In this document: positions 1-5,312 of the stretch, in pieces
How positions within the stretch are numbered: position 1 is the stretch's first letter
How the letters are laid out: each line of letters opens with the position of its first letter
Source of the DNA: an uncultured Comamonadaceae bacterium
GTDB lineage: Bacteria; Pseudomonadota; Gammaproteobacteria; Burkholderiales; Burkholderiaceae_C
Direction of reading: 5' to 3'
Assembly (NCBI GenBank): GCA_937871735.1
Contig: CALMOI010000056.1
Location: forward strand, 1-6,069
Length of the DNA stretch: 6,069 nucleotides
Notes under the pieces: generated by a model
What the model was told of the DNA's origin: nothing
The model's input: only the letters and a program-made list of their open reading frames with translations
Databases searched by the model: none
Made by a program: the position numbers and the translations under genes

Positions 1-574
1 TGTACTTGGCGTGCAGTTCCATGCCGAGCTGGAAGTTGTCGGTGGGCTCGCCGTCCTTGCCCACGCCCAGGTTGCCGGTGGCCACGCCCTTGACCGAGCC
101 GTCGTCGTTGTACAGCACTTCAGCCGCCGCAAAGCCGGGGAAGATTTCCACGCCCAAGCCTTCGGCCTGCTGCGCCAGCCAACTCGTGACCGCGCCCAAG
201 CTGACGATGTAGTTGCCGTGGTTGTCAAAGCAGTCGGGCAAGATGGCGTTGGGCACGCGGGTGGCACCGTTTTCGGTGGCCAAGAGGAACACGTCGTCGG
301 TGACGGGCTGGTTCAGCGGCGCGCCCAGCTCTTTCCAGTTGGGAATCAACTCGGTCAGCGCTTGCGGATCCATGATGGCTCCAGACAGCGTGTGCGCGCC
401 CGGCTCAGAACCCTTTTCCAGCACCACGACCGACACCTCGGTGCCTTTTTCAGCGGCCAATTGCTTGAGCCGGATGGCGGTCGCCAAGCCGCCGGGGCCA
501 CCACCGACCACGACCACGTCGTAGTCCATGGCTTCACGGGGGCCAAATTGCGCGAGGATGTCTGCCTGGTTCAT
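1..574 (-). CDS. Electron transfer flavoprotein-ubiquinone oxidoreductase (ETF-QO), N-terminal part
   Basis: The first 191 residues are present; the gene runs off the left edge, and the family is usually about 550 residues long. ETF-QO is an inner-membrane-associated FAD and 4Fe-4S protein that takes electrons from reduced ETF, fed by acyl-CoA and amino-acid dehydrogenases, and passes them to ubiquinone. Seen here: a short N-terminal lead (MNQADILAQFGPREAMDYD), then a beta strand and FAD-binding Rossmann loop GGGPGG at residues 24-29, the second strand ending in VVVLEKG (49-55), and the family segment PGAHTLSGAIMDP (58-70). The Fe-S cysteines and quinone-binding part would lie in the missing C-terminal portion. 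The ATG at 574 is preceded by a purine-rich AAAGAGAGA. A second ATG at codon 16 would still keep the FAD fold, but the lead sequence is typical of proteobacterial ETF-QO. It is divergent from the EamA transporter gene. Confidence 0.93.
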   Translation of the reverse strand, partial: MNQADILAQFGPREAMDYDVVVVGGGPGGLATAIRLKQLAAEKGTEVSVVVLEKGSEPGAHTLSGAIMDPQALTELIPNWKELGAPLNQPVTDDVFLLATENGATRVPNAILPDCFDNHGNYIVSLGAVTSWLAQQAEGLGVEIFPGFAAAEVLYNDDGSVKGVATGNLGVGKDGEPTDNFQLGMELHAKY

Positions 575-650
575 GGTGTCTCTCTTTGGGGGTAAATTTC
601 CGCTGGGCTAGGGGCAAGAGCGGGAGTCGGGTGCGTCTGTGGTGCGGCAG

Positions 651-656
651 ATTTTA
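651..656 (-). promoter_or_regulatory. Possible -10 box for the ETF-QO gene
   Basis: Read on the minus strand, this is TAAAAT, five of six matches to TATAAT, about 77 bases before the ETF-QO start codon. No good -35 hexamer lies 16-18 bases further upstream, so the call rests on the -10 alone. The rest of the 575-762 divergent gap shows no other clear signal apart from the ribosome binding site of the transporter gene and a weak hairpin beside it. Confidence 0.25.
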
Positions 657-747
657 GGGCTTCACAGGCACAATCGACTCTGTACATAGCTTTGCAGAGG
701 TCGCGTTGGCTCAGGATTTGTCGCATGGGTGTCTCGGTTCACCCGTT

Positions 748-752
748 AGGAG
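748..752 (+). promoter_or_regulatory. Ribosome binding site fixing the EamA start at ATG 763
   Basis: AGGAG lies 10 bases before ATG 763. The longer reading from TTG at 706 adds 19 polar residues, has no Shine-Dalgarno sequence in front, and would place those residues before the first membrane helix. The ATG at 763 is therefore preferred. Confidence 0.7.
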
Positions 753-762
753 CCACCCCGGT

Positions 763-1686
763 ATGGGCGGTGGCATTTTGGCTGGCTTGTTGGCCGGGGC
801 CTTGTGGGGTTGGGTGTTCATTGCGCCGCGCATGACGGCGGGTTTGTCGTCGGTGGACTTGGCCGCCGGGCGCTTTGTGGTGTTTGGCGCGATGTCGCTG
901 TTGGTGTTGGCGCTCATGCCGGGGCAGCGCCGCTGGCCGACATGGCCGCAAGTGGGTTGGGCGCTGGCCTTGAGTGTGCTGGGCTTCAGCGGCTATTACT
1001 GGCTGCTGGTGTTGGCGATTCGGGACGCGGGCACCGAGGTGCCGACCCTCATCATCGGCACCATTCCGCTGTGGATCATGCTGCTGGGCAAGCCTCACGG
1101 CTTGCGCTGGGCCGCGCTGATTCCCGGTCTGCTGCTGACGGCGGCGGGCTTGGCGCTGATGGTGCAAGCCACGCCCGCGCCTACACCTACACTCGCCGCT
1201 GATGCGGCAGCCAGCGCCGCCCACACCACGCCGCACTTCTTGCGCGGCATCGGCTATGCCGTCACCGGCATGGTGTCGTGGACGGCATTCAGCTTACTGA
1301 ACGCGACTTGGCTGCGTCGTCACCCCGAGGTCTCGCTCAGTGATTGGTCGAATTGGCTGGGCGTGGCCACCGGCAGCGGTGCGCTGCTGCTGTGGCTGGC
1401 GCTGGGCACGCCAGCGCAGGCGCTGTGGGCGCAGCCCGGCTTTATGCAATCAGTCTGGGTCTGCTTGGTGTCAGGGCTGGGCTCGGCGTGGCTGGCGACT
1501 TGGCTGTGGAACGTGGCCAGTCAGCGCCTGTCGGCCAGCTTGTGCGGTCAGCTCATCGTGAGCGAAACGCTGTTTGCGCTGCTGTATTCCTTTTTGCTCG
1601 ACGGCCATTGGCCCTCTTGGCCCCAGTTGGCAGCGTGTGTGCTGTTCACGCTGGGCATTCTTTTTTCTATCAAGGCTCACCGATGA
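763..1686 (+). CDS. EamA/DMT-superfamily membrane transporter
   Basis: This 307-residue integral membrane protein has the architecture of the drug/metabolite transporter (EamA, RhaT-like) family: two repeats of about five helices each. Likely helices are near residues 4-22, 34-52, 64-84, 93-109, 117-136, 162-182, 197-215, 228-248, 257-278 and 287-304. Family signs include AGALWGWVFIAPR at the start of helix 1, the conserved arginine of AAGRF (34-38) in helix 2, and the glutamate of VSETLFALLYSFLLDG late in the second repeat. An Ala/Thr/Pro-rich linker (about 137-160) joins the two halves. The substrate cannot be read from sequence; relatives export amino acids, nucleobases or other small metabolites. 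Its TGA stop overlaps the ATG of the thioesterase gene (ATGA), so the two are almost certainly co-transcribed and translationally coupled. Confidence 0.88.
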   Translation: MGGGILAGLLAGALWGWVFIAPRMTAGLSSVDLAAGRFVVFGAMSLLVLALMPGQRRWPTWPQVGWALALSVLGFSGYYWLLVLAIRDAGTEVPTLIIGTIPLWIMLLGKPHGLRWAALIPGLLLTAAGLALMVQATPAPTPTLAADAAASAAHTTPHFLRGIGYAVTGMVSWTAFSLLNATWLRRHPEVSLSDWSNWLGVATGSGALLLWLALGTPAQALWAQPGFMQSVWVCLVSGLGSAWLATWLWNVASQRLSASLCGQLIVSETLFALLYSFLLDGHWPSWPQLAACVLFTLGILFSIKAHR

Positions 1687-2126
1687 AATTTGAAATCCCC
1701 GCCCGCAAAAAATTGGTCTACGAGATGAACATCCCCGTGCGCTGGGGCGACATGGACGCGATGGGCCACGTCAACAACACGCTGTACTTTCGCTACATGG
1801 AGATGATCCGCGTTGAATGGCTGCGTGCGCTTGGCTGCGAACCACACCCCGGCGGCGAAGGCCCGGTGATCGTCAACGCCTTTTGCAGCTTCATCAAGCA
1901 GCTCGAATACCCCGACGTGGCGGTGCTGAAGATGTACGCCAGCGACCCGGCCCGCACCACCTTTGAAACCTGGGTGACGATGGAGCGCGAAACCGACCCC
2001 GGCGTGATCTGCGCTGCGGGCGGTGCCACCACGATTTGGGTGGACTTCCCGAAGCAAAAAGCCATCGCTTTGCCCGACTGGGTGCGCGCCTTGGTGAGCG
2101 ATGACGCGCCCGCAGCCGGTGCCTAA
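1683..2126 (+). CDS. Acyl-CoA thioesterase, hotdog fold (4HBT/YbgC-like)
   Basis: This 147-residue protein has the normal length for a single-domain cytoplasmic 4-hydroxybenzoyl-CoA-thioesterase-type enzyme, which hydrolyses acyl-CoA to free acid and CoA. The signature is WGDMDAMGHVNNTLYFRYME (residues 21-40). Asp25 lies where the family has its catalytic aspartate, followed by GHVNN and the long central hotdog helix (about 33-50). The second half, with FIKQLEYPDVAVLK and TTFETWVTME, gives the beta-sheet strands. The preferred acyl group cannot be told from sequence. The start ATG overlaps the transporter stop by 4 bases. An open frame continues upstream inside the transporter gene, but it is a shadow. 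The gene ends 15 bases before the convergent AhpD-like gene, with no terminator hairpin visible between them. Confidence 0.9.
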   Translation: MKFEIPARKKLVYEMNIPVRWGDMDAMGHVNNTLYFRYMEMIRVEWLRALGCEPHPGGEGPVIVNAFCSFIKQLEYPDVAVLKMYASDPARTTFETWVTMERETDPGVICAAGGATTIWVDFPKQKAIALPDWVRALVSDDAPAAGA

Positions 2127-2141
2127 AGCGCAGGCTGCCGT

Positions 2142-2726
2142 TTACTTTTGCTTGGGCTGACGGCCCATCAAATAGAACTCGGGGTTGGGCATCATCCCGC
2201 TGAAGCTGGCCATGCGGTTCGACAGGCCAAAGAAAGCGGTGATAGCGGCAATGTCCCAAGCGTCCTCGTCGTTAAAACCGTGGGCGTGCAGGGCGTCGAT
2301 GTCGGCATCGCTGATCTGGTCGGACTGCTGGCAGACCTTCATCGCAAAGTCCAGCATGGCGCGCTGGCGCTCGCTGATGTCGGCCTTGCGGTAGTTGATG
2401 GCGACTTGGTCGGCCACCAGCGGCTTTTTCTCGTAGATGCGCAAGATGGCCCCGTGCGCTACCACGCAATACAGGCAGTGATTGGCCGCGCTGGTGGTGG
2501 TGACGATCATCTCGCGCTCGCCCTTCGTCAGGCCGCTGCTGCGCCCCACCGACTCGGGCACCATCAGCGCGTCGTGGTAGGCAAAAAAGGCGCGCCACTC
2601 GGCAGGCCGCCGCGCCAGCGCCAAAAACACGTTGGGCACAAAACCGGCTTTTTCTTGCACCTCCAGTACCTTGGCCCGGATGTCGTCGGGCAGATCGGTC
2701 AACTCAGGGGCAGGGTAGCGGCTCAT
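2142..2726 (-). CDS. Peroxidase-related protein, AhpD/carboxymuconolactone-decarboxylase-like
   Basis: This 194-residue protein matches the 'uncharacterized peroxidase-related enzyme' group of the AhpD-like superfamily. The AhpD active-site pattern is complete: Glu72 in LTKGEREM, Cys84, Cys87 and His91 in HCLYCVVAHGA. The spacings of 12, 3 and 4 residues equal those of mycobacterial AhpD Glu118, Cys130, Cys133 and His137. This supports a thiol-based peroxidase or disulfide reductase role, though members of this group are largely untested. The N-terminal stretch LPDDIRAKVLEVQEKAGFVPNVF and the C-terminal NRMASFSGMMPNPEFY are also family-like. The ATG at 2726 is chosen because GAGGAGA precedes it by 8 bases; the open frame continuing upstream to 3221 is antisense to pcaC. 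It is divergent from pcaC and convergent with the thioesterase gene. Confidence 0.88.
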   Translation of the reverse strand: MSRYPAPELTDLPDDIRAKVLEVQEKAGFVPNVFLALARRPAEWRAFFAYHDALMVPESVGRSSGLTKGEREMIVTTTSAANHCLYCVVAHGAILRIYEKKPLVADQVAINYRKADISERQRAMLDFAMKVCQQSDQISDADIDALHAHGFNDEDAWDIAAITAFFGLSNRMASFSGMMPNPEFYLMGRQPKQK

Positions 2727-2810
2727 GGGGTTGTCTCCTCGGGGGCTGGTGATGGATGGGGGCTGTGCTCGGCGGGCATTATGCTGTTCTGATTTTTCAG
2801 GAGATGTCCC
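2727..2810. promoter_or_regulatory. Divergent promoter region between the AhpD-like gene and pcaC
   Basis: These 84 bases must hold signals for both genes. On the minus strand, CATAAT (2783-2778) matches five of six bases of a -10 box and would give the AhpD-like gene a leader of about 45 bases. On the plus strand, TATGCT (2780-2785) is a weaker -10 that overlaps it. Neither has a convincing -35. A short inverted repeat, CTGATTTTTCAG (2789-2800), sits just before the pcaC ribosome binding site. The overlap means expression of the two genes could be mutually exclusive or jointly controlled, but this is inference. Confidence 0.35.
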
Positions 2811-3197
2811 ATGTCTGACACGACCAGCCAGTACGAAAAAGGCCTCGCTATCCGCACCCAAGTGATGGGTGAAGCTTTCGTCCAACGCGCCCTGAGCGGT
2901 GCCACCGAATTCACCCAACCCATCCAAGAGCACATCACCCGCGCCGCCTGGGGCGACGTGTGGCAGCGCCCCGGCCTGGACTTGAAAACCCGCAGCCTGA
3001 TCACCGTCGCCATGCTCACCGCCTTGGGCAAGTCCAACGAGCTGAAAGGCCACGTGCGCGGCGCACTGAACAACGGAGCCACCGTGGCTGAAATTCAAGA
3101 AGTGCTGCTGCACGCCACCATCTACTGCGGCGTGCCTGCGGCGGTGGAGGGCTTTCGCGCCGCCGCTGAGGTGATTGAGCCGCCGAAAGCCGGTTGA
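2811..3197 (+). CDS. pcaC: 4-carboxymuconolactone decarboxylase
   Basis: At 128 residues this is the usual size of PcaC. The enzyme decarboxylates gamma-carboxymuconolactone to beta-ketoadipate enol-lactone in the protocatechuate branch of the beta-ketoadipate pathway. The protein follows PcaC along its whole length: YEKGLAIRTQVMGEAFV near the N-terminus, the hallmark AWGDVWQRPGLDLKTRSL (residues 46-63), ALGKSNELKGHVRGALNNG (71-89) with His80, and EVLLHATIYCGVPAA (97-111) with His100. It lacks the CxxC pair of AhpD, which fits a decarboxylase rather than a thiol peroxidase. AGGAG (2799-2803) lies 7 bases before the ATG. No other pca gene is in the window, so the substrate assignment rests on sequence alone; it could be a general carboxymuconolactone-decarboxylase-family protein. 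Its 3' end faces the PAS-LuxR gene 20 bases away. Confidence 0.82.
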   Translation: MSDTTSQYEKGLAIRTQVMGEAFVQRALSGATEFTQPIQEHITRAAWGDVWQRPGLDLKTRSLITVAMLTALGKSNELKGHVRGALNNGATVAEIQEVLLHATIYCGVPAAVEGFRAAAEVIEPPKAG

Positions 3198-3217
3198 GGG
3201 TTCCGCGCCGCGCCCGC

Positions 3218-3781
3218 TCACCCCGCCATCAGCTTGTGAACCAAGTCCGCCGTGGTGCTGGCTTGGTACTTGCGCATCAGGCGGGCGCGGTAGATTTCCA
3301 CCGTGCGGTGGCTGATGCCCAGCGCTTTGCCGATCTCTTTGCTGGTCAGGCCGCCCAGCAAGTGCGCGGCCACCTCGCGTTCGCGGGCGGTGAGTTCGCT
3401 TTGCACCGGGCGTTGGGCGCTTAAATCTTCAAAAGTCCAAATGCCCGCTTCGTGCGGCGCGTCGCGGTTCAGGGCGCGGCCTGTGACGTGGCACCAAAAC
3501 AGCTCGCCTTTGAAGCGGCCATCCACGCGCTTCATGATGCGGTTGTCCGAATAGGTGCCGTGCCGGTTCAGCAGCGGCTCAATGCGGTGGCCGGTGCGCT
3601 CGTACTCGTCAGCGCTGGGGTACAGGATCTGAAAGCTTTCGCCCACCAGTTGCTCGCGCAGCGCCCCAAACATCTCACACACTAACTGGTTGCAGTCCAC
3701 CATGGTGCGGTTGCGCGACAGCACCAAGCCCACAGGGGCCAAATCAAAGGCGAGGCGGTAATCAAATTGGGGCGGGTTCAT
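3218..3781 (-). CDS. PAS-domain LuxR/FixJ-type transcriptional regulator
   Basis: This 187-residue cytoplasmic regulator has a PAS sensor domain at about residues 8-120 (FDLAPVGLVLSRNRTMVDCN; LVGESFQILYPS; FWCHVTGRAL; GIWTFEDLS) followed by a LuxR/GerE helix-turn-helix at 128-187. The DNA-binding part (ELTAREREVAAHLLGGL, then SKEIGKALGISHRTVEIYR) closely resembles FixJ/StyR/TodT-type domains, but there is no phosphoreceiver domain. Control is therefore probably by a ligand or cofactor at the PAS domain rather than by phosphorylation (inference). The ATG at 3781 is the only usual start between an in-frame TAG at 3823-3821 and the PAS domain. No good Shine-Dalgarno precedes it, suggesting low translation. 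It is divergent from scoAB, with a palindrome in the shared gap, and is the obvious candidate regulator of scoAB and of itself. Confidence 0.87.
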   Translation of the reverse strand: MNPPQFDYRLAFDLAPVGLVLSRNRTMVDCNQLVCEMFGALREQLVGESFQILYPSADEYERTGHRIEPLLNRHGTYSDNRIMKRVDGRFKGELFWCHVTGRALNRDAPHEAGIWTFEDLSAQRPVQSELTAREREVAAHLLGGLTSKEIGKALGISHRTVEIYRARLMRKYQASTTADLVHKLMAG

Positions 3782-3844
3782 GGCATGTTGTTTGCGTTCA
3801 GGTCGGGCTGTGTTTGCGCCCTATAGGTGGACACCATTACGGAC

Positions 3845-3868
3845 TACTACGTAGGTTAATACGTAGTA
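3845..3868. promoter_or_regulatory. 24-base palindrome, probable operator between the PAS-LuxR gene and scoA
   Basis: TACTACGTA (3845-3853) and TACGTAGTA (3860-3868) form a perfect 9-base inverted repeat around the 6-base spacer GGTTAA. Each arm contains the self-complementary TACGTA, and the two copies are 12 bases apart, just over one helical turn. The site lies in the 118-base divergent gap, 63 bases from the regulator start codon and 31 from the scoA start. There is no T-run after it, so it is not a terminator. The arms match seven of eight positions of GTAMGTAG, the FixJ site consensus as I recall it. Binding by the adjacent regulator is inferred. Confidence 0.7.
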
Positions 3869-3888
3869 TCGTTCAGGCTTCAATTTTC

Positions 3889-3893
3889 AGGAG
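3889..3893 (+). promoter_or_regulatory. scoA: Ribosome binding site fixing the GTG start of scoA
   Basis: AGGAG with 6 bases to GTG 3900 supports this unusual start codon. An overlapping GTG at 3898 is in another frame. The surrounding 12 bases TTTTCAGGAGAT (3884-3895) also occur, identically, before pcaC. Confidence 0.75.
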
Positions 3894-3899
3894 ATCTGT

Positions 3900-4607
3900 G
3901 TGAACAAGCTCTATCCCTCCGCCGCCGAAGCCCTCAAGGGCATCGTCGCCGATGGCCAACTGATGGCTGTGGGCGGTTTCGGTCTGTGTGGCATTCCAGA
4001 AGCCTTGATCGACGCGCTGCGCGACTCGGGCGTGCAAAACCTGACCGTGATTTCCAACAACGCCGGGGTTGATGGCTTTGGCTTGGGCAAGCTGCTGGAA
4101 ACGCGCCAGATCAAGAAGATGATCTCGTCCTACGTGGGCGAAAACAAAGAATTTGAGCGCCAATATCTGGCCGGTGAACTCGAATTGGAATTCACGCCCC
4201 AAGGCACGCTGGCTGAAAAGCTGCGCGCTGGCGGCGCTGGCATTCCGGCCTTCTTCACCAAAACCGGCGTGGGCACCATCGTGGCCGACGGCAAAGAGCT
4301 GCGCGAGTTCGACGGCGAAACCTATGTCATGGAACGTGCGCTGGTGCCTGAAGTGTCGCTGGTGAAAGCCTTTCGCGCAGACAAGTCCGGCAACTTGCAG
4401 TTCCGCCTGACGGCGCGCAACTTCAACCCCGCCGCCGCGATGGCCGGGAAAATCTGCGTGGTCGAAGTGGAAGAAGTGGTGGAAACCGGCGCGATGGAGC
4501 CCGACCAAGTTCACTTGCCCGGCATCTACGTGCACCGCATCGTGCACAACCCGACACCGGAAAAGCGCATCGAAAAACGCACCATCACCGCAAAGGCAGG
4601 AGAGTAA
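3900..4607 (+). CDS. scoA: Succinyl-CoA:3-ketoacid CoA-transferase, subunit A
   Basis: This 235-residue alpha subunit belongs to a family I CoA-transferase. With ScoB it moves CoA from succinyl-CoA to acetoacetate, giving acetoacetyl-CoA for thiolysis in ketone-body or short-chain acid use. SCOT-type marks are GGFGLCGIPE (residues 25-34), SNNAG (52-56), the stretch from SSYVGENKEF to QYLAGELE (76-95), and TPQGTLAEKLRAGGAGIPAFFT (99-120). The SSYVGENKEFERQ segment and GLCGIPE separate it from the 3-oxoadipate transferase PcaI, which has different residues there. It starts at GTG 3900 and is followed after 3 bases by scoB, so the two form an operon. The PAS-LuxR gene and the 24-base palindrome lie immediately upstream. 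Butyrate or other acetate-type acids are possible alternative acceptors. Confidence 0.93.
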   Translation: MNKLYPSAAEALKGIVADGQLMAVGGFGLCGIPEALIDALRDSGVQNLTVISNNAGVDGFGLGKLLETRQIKKMISSYVGENKEFERQYLAGELELEFTPQGTLAEKLRAGGAGIPAFFTKTGVGTIVADGKELREFDGETYVMERALVPEVSLVKAFRADKSGNLQFRLTARNFNPAAAMAGKICVVEVEEVVETGAMEPDQVHLPGIYVHRIVHNPTPEKRIEKRTITAKAGE

Positions 4608-4610
4608 ATC

Positions 4611-5252
4611 ATGGCCTGGACTCAAGACCAAATGGCAGCCCGCGCTGCGCAAGAACTGCAAGACGGCTTCTACGTCAACTTAGGCATCGGCATTCCGACG
4701 CTGGTGGCCAACTTTGTGCCTGCTGACAAAGAAGTCTGGCTGCAAAGCGAAAACGGCATGCTCGGCATCGGCCCCTTCCCAACCGAAGAGAACGTGGACG
4801 CTGACCTGATCAATGCTGGCAAGCAAACCGTGACCACCATTCCCGGCTCGTCGCTGTTTGGCAGCCACGAAAGCTTTGCCATGATTCGCGGCGGCAAAAT
4901 CAACCTCAGCATTTTGGGCGCGATGCAAGTCAGCGAACAAGGCGATCTGGCCAACTGGATGATTCCGGGCAAGATGGTCAAAGGCATGGGCGGCGCTATG
5001 GACTTGGTGGCCGGTGTGAAGCGCGTGATTGTGCTGATGGAGCACGTCGCCAAGAAAAAAGACGGCACCACCGATCTGAAAATTTTGCCCGCTTGCACCT
5101 TGCCGCTGACCGGCAAAGCCGTGGTTGACCGCATCATCACCGACTTGGCCGTGATGGACGTGACCCCCGAAGGCATCAAAGTCGTGGAAATGGCCCCCGG
5201 CGTGACCCTGGAAGAGTTGCAGTCCAAAACCGGCGTGCCGCTGCTGTCGTAA
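4611..5252 (+). CDS. scoB: Succinyl-CoA:3-ketoacid CoA-transferase, subunit B
   Basis: This 213-residue beta subunit carries the catalytic glutamate. Glu47 in SENGMLGIGP (residues 46-55) is the residue that forms the glutamyl-CoA thioester intermediate in this family. Other marks are YVNLGIGIPTLVANF (21-35), the glycine-rich KMVKGMGGAMDLVAG, and a C-terminal GVTLEELQSKTGVPL typical of the PcaJ/ScoB group. Length and order after the A subunit are standard. AGGAGAG (4598-4604) gives a ribosome binding site inside the end of scoA, so translation of the pair is linked. The gene is followed at 5286 by a strong terminator, closing the operon. Confidence 0.93.
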   Translation: MAWTQDQMAARAAQELQDGFYVNLGIGIPTLVANFVPADKEVWLQSENGMLGIGPFPTEENVDADLINAGKQTVTTIPGSSLFGSHESFAMIRGGKINLSILGAMQVSEQGDLANWMIPGKMVKGMGGAMDLVAGVKRVIVLMEHVAKKKDGTTDLKILPACTLPLTGKAVVDRIITDLAVMDVTPEGIKVVEMAPGVTLEELQSKTGVPLLS

Positions 5253-5285
5253 GCCGCTGACGTGGCGCTCTAGGCGCACCGCAAG

Positions 5286-5307
5286 AAAGCTCCTTCGGGA
5301 GCTTTTT
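5286..5307. terminator. Rho-independent terminator between scoB and mdcH, probably bidirectional
   Basis: AAAGCTCC (5286-5293) pairs with GGAGCTTT (5298-5305) around a TTCG loop closed by C-G, an especially stable tetraloop, and runs into five Ts on the plus strand. It starts 33 bases after the scoB stop. On the minus strand the same hairpin is followed by TTTCTTGC, a weaker T-run, so it could also end mdcH transcripts arriving from the right. Confidence 0.88.
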
Positions 5308-5312
5308 GCATT

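Noticed and set aside
11..595. A 194-codon plus-strand open frame opposite ETF-QO
   Set aside because: It is the antisense shadow of a clearly recognised gene, and its His/Gln/Arg-rich composition is typical of such shadows in GC-rich DNA.
727..744. Inverted repeat GGGTG...CACCC just before the EamA ribosome binding site, considered as a riboswitch or attenuator
   Set aside because: It is only a 5-base stem with an 8-base loop, with no T-run and no known riboswitch pattern.
706..762. TTG start at 706 for the EamA transporter
   Set aside because: It has no ribosome binding site and adds polar residues before helix 1; ATG 763 has AGGAG at good spacing.
1344..1682. Upstream in-frame extension of the thioesterase inside the transporter gene
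   Set aside because: It overlaps the transporter in another frame; the hotdog domain is complete from ATG 1683.
3198..3217. Possible terminator between the convergent pcaC and PAS-LuxR genes
   Set aside because: The 20-base gap has no stable hairpin followed by Ts.
2142..3221. A 359-codon open frame on the minus strand that would extend the AhpD-like protein far upstream
   Set aside because: The added part is antisense to pcaC and resembles no known domain, whereas ATG 2726 has a strong ribosome binding site and gives the normal family length.
3820..3827. Short palindrome CCTATAGG as a second operator
   Set aside because: Eight bases with no second copy nearby is within chance expectation; it is mentioned only as a possible leftward -10.
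3873..4661. A 262-codon minus-strand open frame opposite scoA
   Set aside because: It is a full-length antisense shadow of scoA with no recognisable domain and a His/Phe-rich composition.
3900..5252. Assignment as 3-oxoadipate CoA-transferase (pcaIJ), tempting because pcaC is near
   Set aside because: The A subunit has SCOT-type GLCGIPE and SSYVGENKEF segments that PcaI lacks.
4680..5279. Minus-strand open frames opposite scoB
   Set aside because: They are shadows of a gene with an intact catalytic motif; no family resemblance was seen.
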